Assembly (NCBI RefSeq): GCF_002078875.1
Contig: NC_034419.1
Span: forward strand, 19,655,516 to 19,719,515
Origin: Numida meleagris
Lineage: Eukaryota > Chordata > Aves > Galliformes > Numididae
Direction: 5' to 3'
DNA: 64,000 nt
Shown: one piece after another, positions 27,301 to 39,300 of the stretch
Layout: every line of letters starts with the position of its first letter
Numbering within the stretch: position 1 is the stretch's first letter
Notes under the pieces: generated by a model
Told to the model about the DNA's origin: nothing
Seen by the model: the letters and a program-made list of their open reading frames with translations, nothing else
Database searches by the model: none
Made by a program: the position numbers and the translations under genes

Positions 27301-30300
27301 GGTGCTTGATTATCTTCAAAACAGTTGATAAATACATTGACACCTCAGTGACCTAAGAGCCTGAGAAAATCCTGTGTCTGCACCTTTTTCCTCCATCCAT
27401 CCAGTTAAAGAGAAAGCTCTGCTTCCACATTTGAGCACCTGGTGCCATGATAAGAGCCACTGCTTCCACCAGCACCACTGGGTTTCACGGAAAGTGAGAG
27501 CGGGCCATGCTCAGACGAGAACAGGGAAGGAAAGGTAAAATTTTGTCTGACTTCAGCCTGTAAATATCCAGTCTAAATTTGTAAACTTCTGTTTGAGCAT
27601 TGTCTCCTACTCATAACTAATAATTGCAAGGGCCATAGACATTCTCTAGCAGGGCATTGCGGCTGGCAGTCCCATGGCTGGATGCCTGCAAGACGTTCCT
27701 TGCACTGGCAGCTACCTGCAGCGTAGCAATACCACTGCTGTTACATGCTGGCTCAAAAGTGCATCTCATAGGAGGGCATATGTGATTGGTCTTAAAAGTA
27801 TTTGTTTTGTGAGGGCAAAACAAAGACTGGTGGAAATACAAAGCCACCAACAATGCCCATCTGTGGCCTCAAGGGCCAAAGTTGTTGCCACCCCACGTCA
27901 GGACACAACAGGTCCTACCTGGTCTCCATCGTGCACCACCCACAGTACGCGTCGGCTGCAGCCAGGCACTCCGCACACGTCGAATACTGCTCACAGGCAG
28001 CCACCTTCACTCGTGTCATCTGCACAACAACAGCATGGTTGCATCCAAATGTTTCACAACACCACAGAAATGCTGCACCTGGCTGTGGTGGTGCGGCCAG
28101 CAGCAAGGCACAGAGCCCAGCACTGCTGCAGCCACCAGCACACAGCAGGCACTGGAGGCAGCGTGACCGGACCGGCATGGTGCCATGGCCATGTGGGGCT
28201 GGGCTGCTCCTCCTCCACACCAATGTGTGATGGGGAAGTGATGGGGAAGTGATGGGGAGTGACATGACACCTCTCCACTGCCTCAGAGGAGATGGCTGGG
28301 GCTGGTTTCGTGGCTTATCCTTGGCTTTGAAAAGCTCCTCAGGCTTGCAGAGAGCTCCTTTCTTAACATGGCCGAATGGTATTTGGTTATTTACAAACTG
28401 ACCAGAAAGCAACACCTGAAAGCAACACTTGAAAACCTTAGTTTCTAAAGAGATCACAGTTCTATTGCAGGCTTGCTCTGCAGGCACACTTGAAGGGAAA
28501 GTGTACATTAGTTTCTGCCTTTTCCTCCTTCAATTTCTGAACATTTGGAAGGAAAAACCAAGTTTGGTGACTCAGAGGCCTAAAACAGGAGTGCCCTGGC
28601 CATGCTCTGCTCCCCGGGAGCCTCCCCACGTCCACTGGCATATTAACGTGTTTGGTTTGTTGGGAAAGCAATGAGCAGACAAGAGCAGAGCAGGTGCTGC
28701 TCTCGGAGCTTTATCCGGTCAGGAATAATGTCCTCAGCACAGCCTGAGAGCTGAGAGGAGAAAGTCAGAAGTATCAGCCGGAGAGGCATCCTGGGTGTGT
28801 TTCGTGAAATGATAATGACCGATCTGCGGGGAATTAGGGCTTAGAAATATAAATGCAACACATATCGTTTGTGGTTGTGCATCTGCACATCAACAGATTA
28901 AAATGTAATTCAGGACAAATCACCAGAGCCCGGAGTGCTCAGCTCTCATCTTCCTCCCCTGCTCACTTGAGGGAGACAAGCCCGTCTGTTCCTACCTGCT
29001 GCAGGCTCACACAGCCCCATCCCCGCTCCGCCGGCGGCTGTGCAGGAGCTGCCTCTGCAGAGCCCTCCTGGCAGGCAGCCTTTCTGCTGGGGCTCCCCAA
29101 AGCCTCTGCACAGACCACATCCCATAATTCTCAGTTTTCTATAAAGAACAGCCTCGGCTTATCTCCACACTCCCACAAGTGGGATCAGTTTAGATATCTT
29201 TCACTCTTCCTTTCATCTCACCACTACAAAGAAAGGAAAGCCAATGTGAGTAACGGGAATACTCCCTGCCCCAGACAGTAGCGAATCATCACAAGGCAGG
29301 GAAAAGGCTTGTGTGTGTTCGAACTCACACTGCTCCAGAAACATGGCCAGCAAACCACAACGCACGGCTTGCTGCCCAGCCAGAAGGCACAGAGACCCAG
29401 CCCACACCTCACCACTGCACACGGACACAGCAGCAGGGAGAGAACCACAGCCCACTGCCCACCACCCTCATCCCAGCGTGCTGGCCCCAGCCTCACTGCA
29501 CTGCTCAGGGTGGAGGCATGGAGGAAATGGAGCAGGTGAACCCATCCACTGCAGGACTGCTGCCAGCAGCATGGCAGGCGTGGGCACAGCATTAGGAAGG
29601 ACGGAGGGGTGCTACGACAGCAGCCAAAGCCCCCAGCTTCTTCTACTCTGCATATCAGCATTGCAGCACATCATAATGCTCCTTCCTGCTCTCAGCTCAG
29701 TGCTCAAGGCAAGGTGAGACACGCTGTTTAATGGGCAGTGAATGCAGAGCTCACCTGATAGGACGTCATCAGATAGAGGTAGGTGGGATCAGAGGGGTCG
29801 AACTGCATGACGGGGTGGACAGGCTCCCCATAAGCCACTGAGATGGATCTCCTGCTGACAACCCTCATGGCACCATCCAGGTTAATCTGTAGTGAGAAGA
29901 AGCCACTCACTGAGACCATTTCTCAAACACTACAGAGAGGAGATTATTTTTCCTCAGTTATGAACAAGAATCAAGAGGGTATCTAAAGGCATTCCATATC
30001 TTCAAGTGCTGCAGACCTTTAAGTGCTTTACAGTTTGCAGACACAGAGCTTTATGGCAAAGCCAGCTCTGTGGCACAGGGAAGCCACTCCACCAGGAGAA
30101 ATGCCTCGTGCTGAACACACCTCCCGCCCCTCAGTCCCTCTATCTGAAGTGATGGACCTCCTGGAACACGTACAGCCTCAGGGCCTGCCTGCAGCACTGC
30201 CTGGCTACATGGCTGCGAGGCCGTTCCCATGTCAGCACCACAAGGGCACGCGCCGAGCACTGCTCTCGCTGCACCCTGATGTAAGCAGCATCAGCCTCCA

Positions 30301-33300
30301 GCCCTCACGACATACATACGTGCATTTTTGTTACAAAGAACATTTCACTTCTAGGGCTTAATGAAAAGCAGCAGAAATCAGCAATGCGGACATGTAACGT
30401 GGCATTCCCTACTCCCTGCTTATCTGAACATAAGTGTGTCATTCGTGGCTGGAAGCTTTTATCCCTGCTGACTCCAGGGGACCACAGCAGCTGCAGCAAG
30501 AGAGCTGAACCCACCTTGCCTAAGTAACCACCCGCGAGCCACCGGCAGCAATGGAAAAGGCTGCACAGTGTCAGCCTGCTTTTCTGATCCCAGAATGTCT
30601 TGGCATTTGACTTGAGAACTCAGCAAATTAAATGTGGCATTGCTCAGAGGAAATAACAATAAGGCCACACAATTTTGCATGACAGTCACTTTTCAGCTTA
30701 AAACTGAAAGGGAGTGAGGAAAATTCCTACCTCCTTGCTAGGGAGGCAGTAATTGGAGGGACCAAGCACACCTGTTCTCTCTAAAGTCTGGATTAATTAA
30801 TTAACATAGGATTAATTAATTCTTGCACTAGAGCTGCACTGACACGTCCTGGTCAGACAGCTAGCACAGGCTGAATGCAGAGTGCTTCCCGTGCGAGCAG
30901 CCACAGAGAAAGAAGGGAGCTACCATTGTCACTTTCAAAACGTGGCTACTCGGAGCCGAACAGTTTGCCTGCGATCACCCACAGCGCACAGGAACCAAGC
31001 CCTGGTGCCCACCTCAGCTCTGTGCCACCCTTTCCCTCCTCGCTGAGCTCTCCTCCAGCACCCGCTGCTCCCAGGTGCTGCCCCAGCTCCCTCTCTCCGA
31101 GCGCAGTTATCCCACATTCATTCTGCCCGGACCCTGCCCTGCACCACATGGAGCTGCTGCTCCCTTAATGACTTTGCTGGCCATGGCACAGATAATGGCC
31201 CTGTGAGATGCCCGCCTGCAGACTATCTGATTAATTCCCCATTCCCTGGCAGCCATAATTGCTGCTGGCAGGAGCTGGCCAAGCACTATTTTCTGCCCCT
31301 TTGCTGTCTTTTCTCAGGCAGCAAATCTAAGTGATAACTCACGCAAAGTATCTTGTATCCCATGCCAAATAACAAGGACCCCGAAGGTAAAAGGGCTTCT
31401 GGTTATGCAGCTGTGTTGCAGAATTAGATTAGAGCTATCTGAGCAAATTATCCCAGCAAAGGGGAGCCAGGAGCCTCTCCCTAATGGAGGCTCGGTAGAT
31501 AAGGCTGCTTGCTCTGCAATGGCAATGGAAGGAGAGCTGTCAGCGCTGCATGAATGCGCTGCACTGCATGTGGCATGCACTCCCCTAGCCCAGCACCTGA
31601 CGGGGTGCCCGCTCCAACAGCCACTTCAGGCAGGAGTCAGAGCAGCCATTCCCTCTGATCCCTCCCACACTTCTGCCGGGAGCACTGGAAGCGAGGGAAG
31701 ATATGGGATCCGTTTTCTTCTCCCTAAGCATTCTGATCCTGTAGTCCACATAAAGCACTGCTTGCTCTGGACTGACACACAGCAGCTATCTGTCAGCCAT
31801 GCTTCGCCTCCAGGGCTTCCCCCCTCCTCCTCTATGGACTTTTGATGCTAAGAACACACCAAACTGTTGTGTCTGGCTGGAATCAAAACTTCTTTTGGCA
31901 AACTTCAAGCCCTGAAGTTACTGAAACCCCAGCTTGCCTCCTGGCTCCAGGCACTGTGCTGCTCTGCGTTGCCTTTGGAACGTGGTGTAAAATCAACACC
32001 TTGGCTCCACCAGGCACAGTGATGCACACCTGCACAGGACTCAGTGAGGTACCGCCTGGTGCTCCCCTGCCCACATGGAGCCCTCGAAGGCCCTCAGCTC
32101 ACAGGGAAAGTTTATTAGAAGAGCCGTTAATAATTAAATGCTGCACAATAACATTTTCAGCACAGGTCTCATCAAGTACATCCTGCTCGAGCGGCAGCCT
32201 TGAACGGTAATTAACAGCCACCAGTCACCAGGCAGTGCACGTCACTATGCATAGCACAGCAGCATCCAATTACCTCTTTATTGCCAAATGAAAGCAGGTG
32301 CTAAGAGAAACCTGGTAACATGCACTTCCCATCGTGGGCCAGCCGCACCGGCAGCGGCCACCCTGCACACCCACTCCCACACTTGCCTTCAGGAGTCCTC
32401 CGCTGGCAGTGCCCAGGAACACCACGGTGTAGTTGTTGACGCTGGCGACCGCCACGGCAGTGAGGCCATTGTAGGTGAAGACGGGGGTGGCAGTGACGGG
32501 GTTCACGATGGCCAGCGGGTGCTGCAGGTGTGCCGCTCCACAGTCCAGCTGCTCCGGCTGCAGCTGCAGGGACACACACACGTCAGTGGCACAGCACAGC
32601 AGCTCCTGCCCGCCAGGACTCGGCTGGGACAAACCGCCAGGCCCACAGAAAGCACCTCGCCACCAAGCAGGGAAACACGGGGCTGCAGCCACTCACAAGA
32701 CACTCGTTATCTACCTCCAGCTTCTTTTGTCAGGTGGTTGCTTTACACTGGCTGAACCGAAGGTATCGTGGGGCCAGGAGCTGCAGTCCTGGCAGAAAGC
32801 CCTCCCGTGGAGCTGGGTGCCTGGCACTGCCGCAGGAGCCACCAGGTCGGTACCGCGGCTCTGCACCCATGTCAGGTGTGAAAGAGCGATGGCGGAGAAC
32901 AAATGGTAAGGAGTCCTTATCTACGAATGCAGTCTGTGAGCGGATATTTGGCGTCCACAGCCCACAGCACACAACCGACCTGACCACCCTGCGCTAAATT
33001 AATTAGCGGCACTGCTGTGTGATAGCAGCATCTACCAAGCAGACCGACGCTTCATATTTCTCCTTCCCCGTCAAGATGTAGCCAAGATTTATGACTGCTC
33101 TCACCCTGTGTCCTCTGAGATTCTCCTTATAATTTCTGCTCAGACGACGTGAATGGATTCAGCAGCGTCTGAATACCACAGCAGTCTGGCTGCCGACCAT
33201 CTACCTGCTGTCGCTCCCACGGCAGCTGTGAAGAAGCACTGTGGGGACAGCCGGCGCCGCTCAGTGACAGGCACGGTGAGGACCATTACCACATCAGCTG

Positions 33301-36300
33301 CAGCGTCGTTTCAGGCTCATCTCGAAAGCTGCAATTGAGCTGTCACCCTCACAGGCGCTGGCACACAGCTACAGGCCAACAAGCGTGGGTATGTGCAGGC
33401 TGGTGCCAGCCAAGGAGCAGTGGCAACCACGGCCCTGCCTGCAAGAGGCACACACACCGTGCCGGGCAGTGCCGATGGAGCTCAGTCTGCAGCCCGGCGC
33501 CACGCACGTTTCATGCCCTGCTGAAATCAGCCATACTGTGGATATCCCACCCAGAACAGTAACCAGGAGTGGCATCGAGGCAGAACAAATGCGGGGATAC
33601 CGGACTGCGTGCTTCTATCAGGCAGAAGCTGATGACTGGCCTGTCTGGCACATCCCTTCCTTCCTGGGCTGAGTGCACCAGTACCTGAATTCCTGTGATC
33701 ACATCCCGCTGTCTGCAGCTCCCGCCTCAGAGCCCCCCGCCCCGGACTGGCTTCGGCTGCCGGTCTGGGGGACGCAGCGAGCACAGCCCCGCAGGGATGG
33801 ATGCACCCGGAGCTGCTGCCTGGCGCGAATGGGAGCGAGACGAAAGGATCAAGTGGCGGACGCAAGCGACTGCTAAATGTGTTTTGCAGTTTGACGGCAT
33901 TTCATTCCATTAAAAAATAAAACTGCAGCCCAAATTCTCAAGTGTATATGTTTCTCTCTGTAACTGGGCAACACAATTTCTTTCTGCTCTGTGCAGAGTA
34001 TGGCAAGCCATTCATTTTTCTGATTTAATGGTCTCTTTCACTCACCAAACTTTTAGAAAGGCACTTGGTTTTACTGATTTATCCTGGGGATACATTCCCA
34101 GCTCCTCTTCACTACTCATTACCAATGCCTGCGAACTGAAGCTCCATGGGCTCCTTCTGCTGGTCTCCGGGGCCGTGTCGCTGCAGCAGCCTCGTGGGGC
34201 GCAGTGGGACTGGGCTGCGTGCAGACGGCTGCAGCCAATGGAAGTTCCTTATCTGTCACCTCCACCTGTTTATAAATCACGTTTACAGACCCAATATAAA
34301 CGTAAAGTGTTTCTTGTGGTAAACAGGATGTAACTATTGTAAAGCAGGCCAAGCATTATTTTGGTCACAGACATCCTTCCTCTAAAACACCTTTCTGTTG
34401 ATGACATCAGCTCTTCTGAAGGACAGGAGGAGACAGATGGTGTTTCCCTCACTTGGGCTCCCGGGTGGAGTGACACAATATGCCGCTTCTGTCTGTAAAC
34501 TGCAGCACCAAGGAGATATTTTCGCTCCGTCATTTTAGGGTAAACAGGATATGACCAAGTCACATCCTCATGCAGGCACCAGACAATCACACTACATAAT
34601 CACTGCAGCTTGGGAAATTTCACTTTGAAGTTGTGCTGGAGAGGATTCTTGATACAGAATGGGTGAAATTTTGCTCCATCTTAAACCAACCTGACCTACA
34701 CTGCAGCGAGTAAAGGAGGAACAGAAGTTTTCTTCCCAAGCCAGTACCTTTCTGTCACCTGCATTTCCAAATAATCCCACAAGTATTTACTGTGTTTCTA
34801 CCATTTTTCTGCTACACTGCTGTCCTCAGTAACTCACAGAAGTGCTGGGGGAGGTAAGACTCAGCTCCTTCCACACCCAAGCTATTCGGCCACACCACTC
34901 TTGTGCCTCGCAGGAGCCACCCGGGCGCAAGCTGCTACCAGCACCCAGCCAGCCAGGCTGAGCTGTGCCGAGCAGGGCATGCTTGGAATTCCTACAGCAC
35001 TGCAAAACTGCTGCAAATTAATGCAAACCAAGGAGCAACATCTAAGATGAGGGTTGTCAGATTAACCCAAGAGTGACCAGAAAGCCAAAGCAGGGCAGAG
35101 ATAAACGATCTCCAGTCACATCAGAGCTCAGGCGCTCGGCTGTGTTCGTGGTGCAAGTTCAGCCCCTTATCCCAGGCCCAAACCAGTACCAACCAAGGAA
35201 GCAATGTACCGTACCAGGCCTTCCATTACCAGGCCCCAGCCCCGTGCTGCACCCCAGAGGCAGGCTCACAGGATGTCAGTTTCGGAAGGAAGTCTGCTGG
35301 AAACAGAAGGAGGAAGAGGAGTGGTGAGGCAGCGCTCAGGAAATCTATGAAATGTACTGATTTCTGTATCCTGTCTTTGTGACCTTAAAAATAGTTCTCA
35401 AGTAAAGATGGAGTTTATTTCTGAATCAAAACCAGAAAAAAGCTGTATAGCTTCTGCTTTCAGCAGAAAACTCTTCCTCACTGCACCGCAGAGCCGCTGA
35501 ACACTTCGCAGTGCGGCAGCAGCAGGAGAGCGCCCACCCCTTCGAGCATCGTATCAGAGTGGATTAAAGTGTTGGCTCCCAACATGCCTGGAGTCCTGGG
35601 AAAATGACACAGCCAGCATCCGATAATCCGCTCCAAACTTGTTGATTTGTGGGACTTAGAACCGTCTTTATAGGCTCAAAATTTGGCAGTTGCTTCCACA
35701 CAACTGACATTTTCAGGCCATTACATTCTGTGATAAAAGGGCTCTAGCCTTATCTCCCGTCTTCCTCAACATAAACCACTGGGCTCTTATGAACATGTAC
35801 ACATGACTCAGGGAAATCTCTGACTGCAGACAGAACACCAAAAATAATTTGGATATGTCCAAAGAGAATAGCAGGGCACGGATTCAGAGTTGAACAGGGA
35901 GAGAAGCTAACAACCAATGTGGAGATATTGCATGGACACCACAACGGAGAGTGCAGCTCTCAGCTGCACTGCAAGGACAGAAAGCACAAGTGTTGGTCTG
36001 TGTCCAGCAGCACTGGGCTCGGCCAGTGCCCCTCCCCAGGCACAGCTATTCACGGCAGAGTGCTCTCGGCACCGCCAGCAGTTTGTACACACAATCATGC
36101 GTTTATCTGCCAGAGTGTTGCAACCAGAGCTGTCAGAAACAGGCCTGTAGGATGCCTGGAGGAAAATGTCATCCTCCGAAGAGGACTCCACTGTTCAGGC
36201 ACTTGAAACATAAGCGGTCTCTAATTGTGGTGCTGCTGCAAAGGCCATTCTCAGCTCCTGTGACTTCCCACCATGGTTTTAGTCAATAAGGCAAATCAGT

Positions 36301-39300
36301 GCACTCCTGACCAGTGGGGGCACTTGGGCCGAGCATCACCCATAAAATTAATCTCACTGCACTTGCACTAATCACACACACTGAGCAATCAGCATCCCCA
36401 CAGCATCACAGATGTCCTTAAAAAAGGCTTAAGATGAAATTTGCACCTGGTTTTGCTGTTTACACAGCCTGCAAGTCTTGACAGCAAGGAAGCAGCGCTG
36501 CTGCACTCTGCGCGATGCCACCTGCCCCACAGTGCCGTACCTGGCACAGCACCACTGCCGGCAGGTAATATCTGCCCAGGTGTTATCCCCAAGGTCTGAA
36601 GCATGCAAGAGGCCACGTGCAGCTCTTGGAACACCTCTGCTCACCCCTGCGCCCGTTTGTGCCCTGGGACCAGCAGCACAGGGCTGACAGCCCTCAAGCT
36701 GCTGCCACGGGACCCCAGCCCCCAGCTCCTGCCCCACTCGGTGATGGCTTTGCCCCATGTTTTGCAGGGAACATTCCTTGTGCTGTTGTGCCCTTGCAGC
36801 ATGTGGGTAACACTCAGCTCCACCAGATCTGCTCACAGCCCAGGCTGCTCCTCCCCAGCAGCTTTCCAGCCATGAGTTGGGAAAGTTAACGGCTTGTTGA
36901 ATTGCAGTAATTGCTTATGAAAAGCTATCAACAGATTCCCTCTGTCAAACCCCCATGAATCACCATTCCCTTGACAAACGAGCATTCACTGTACCAAAGC
37001 CAGCGGCAGCCAGCAGAATAGATGCAGAATTTGTTGCACAGACATAAATGACTGTATCAGTTCCCCAGTTCCTGCCCTCTGCAGCAGACAAATGTCACCC
37101 CCACACCAAACAGCATCCCTTTGGCTCCTGCACAGCTCCTGATGCCTAGCAGTTTTTTTAGCCTCTTTTCTTCTTCTTTTATTTTTTTTTTTCAGGAAAG
37201 CTTTTATTTTCCTCATTCTCCACTCTCCTCACTCCTGACTCCTTCCTGCCAGCTCCTGACATCTGCAGTGTCACTCAGGGTGTGACAACCGCAGAGTTCA
37301 GAGTAGCGTCCCCCAGCTCAAGGAAGCAGAGCAAACAATGAGTGAAACCAGGTGAGCACAGTGACAATCGCCATGGGAAAGGCAGGGTGCAACAAGCATC
37401 GTGGACAAGCCATTCTCCTGGGACTTCTCATCCCCTTACATCTGCTCTGCAGCTGCACAAGAATCGGTCAGGGTTTGTTACAAGGAGAAGCAAGAGGTGC
37501 CAATGTCACCAGTGCTGCCTCTCGCTGGTTTCAAGAGGAGGGAGGGCTGACCCCAGGGCCCCACTGCTGGCACAGGAGGTGGAAGGTCGCCAGCAGCCCA
37601 CCATGCCCAGCTCTGTGCAGCACTCACCCCACACCCACCCCAAGACAACACCATGCCCCTGCACCATAGCCCCACACACTACAAGAAGCAGAGAAACACA
37701 GGCTGCAAACTGCACCTCCTTGGTGCCACCAGGAAGGCCAGCCAGGCTTATAGCACTGGTCCTCATCCTGCACTGAATACAGTGCTGCAGATTAAACAAC
37801 CAAATCCCCATGGAAGGGGGCAGGCAGCAGGATTAACGAACAACAGAGAGGCTGTCACAGTCAGAGCAGCGAGTGCCAGAGCAGACGGAGGGCGCGTGGC
37901 TGTCAGATCCCCCCGCTGGGGGTGCTGCTCCCCTGCCCTGCTCTGCAGGGACATGGAGGAGAAACCATCACCTACTGCCTTTGCCCTTGGGCATCTGGCT
38001 GCTGAGCCCGGCTGAAGGTCCTTGCTAAATTACTGGGAATAAGACATCTGCTTTATTCAGACTGTATGTTATGAGCTGCTCTTTCCTTGGGAGAGGATCC
38101 CTTCCACCACTCGAGCTGTATTTCTCATTTATGCTCGGCTTTGGATTCAGGAGCCAATTTCAAAATATCTGAGCTCCTTTCCACAGGAAGGAGCCTGGGC
38201 TGAGCAGTTTGGCCGCTCGATCATCAGAGGTTACTTTTCCTTATAGCTGCTGCTCACACTCAGCACTTCACATCTACACAGCTCTGCGCGGCTGTGCTGA
38301 AAAAAGCATCCATTAGGGTAACAACTTCTACCTAACACCATCAGCCTTTGGCATGTGTCAGTTCAAATCTATTTCAGTCAGCAATAGCTTATAGTAAATG
38401 TTTCACTGTATTCTAATTAGTTCTGCCAAATCAATTAAGCACTGAGATAATGAGCAGAATTTCATTCTTCTTTTACACATCTTCAGTAAAACCTGGGCGC
38501 TCCTCCCACACTCAGCATTGCCCCCACTCTAGAAAAACCATGCTGCAAGAGACACATGCTGCTCACAGGCACGCCTTTACACTCCTGCACATGAGGCAGA
38601 AACCTCCGCCTGCATTTTTGGGACTAAGGAAATCCAAGTAACAAGTTGGATGGATGGTTACAGAAAGTGAGAAGGGACTAAGGTCTGCATCTCCGGACAC
38701 GCAGCTGCAGAGACAGCATTGGTGTAACCCAAAACGCCTTCTCCAGGCACCTCTCTGAAAGCACTGTGCTTTTTACTTGCCAGGATTGCATATCCCCATC
38801 TTCTCTGCAAGGCCTATTTAATGGCAAGGTTATTTGCAATTAGGAGAATGATTTCAAAATTTGTCCTATTGGATTCAGCAATTGAGGACCTCTCTTATTT
38901 GGTCAAAGCACAGAAGGGTTTCTCTTTCTCTCCAGTTTTATGGGTTTTTTTCTGCTGTCTTCGAGATCTGCATAAACTGACACTTCCAAAACTATTTGGG
39001 AAGATCCACCGCATCTTGCAACTCACTGTGACACCAAACCTCAGCACATGACACTACAGCTCAGAGATGCCAGGGACTGGCAGCACAATACCAACCTCTC
39101 CAAAAGGCACAAAGCCCTTCCTCAGCCCTCGCTCCAGAGCAGCCTGCTCCAGGCAGGGCCCTCAGGCCCCAGCCCCGGGGGGCACGGTCTGTCCCTGCAG
39201 GGATGCGTGCCCCTCACCCCAGGATCCCAGAGGACAGCGCAGAGGGAACCCAAGTGTCAGCTGCTGCGAGGTGCGGACACCCCCAGCACTGCTCCACCAC

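Larger units (their letters stand above)
29887..32386 (-). other. PLXND1: PLXND1 intron 2 (GC-AG type)
   Basis: This is a 2500 bp intron with a GC donor (AAG|GCAAGT at 32386) and a normal CTACAG acceptor. It includes twin ATTAATTAATT motifs (30791-30822) and a stretch at 31180-31510 with several GATA-type sites. No exon is recognised. Confidence 0.88.

Noticed and set aside
29305..29340. GTTCGAACTC motif resembling a tRNA T-arm/B box
   Set aside because: No A box, acceptor stem or cloverleaf could be paired around it.
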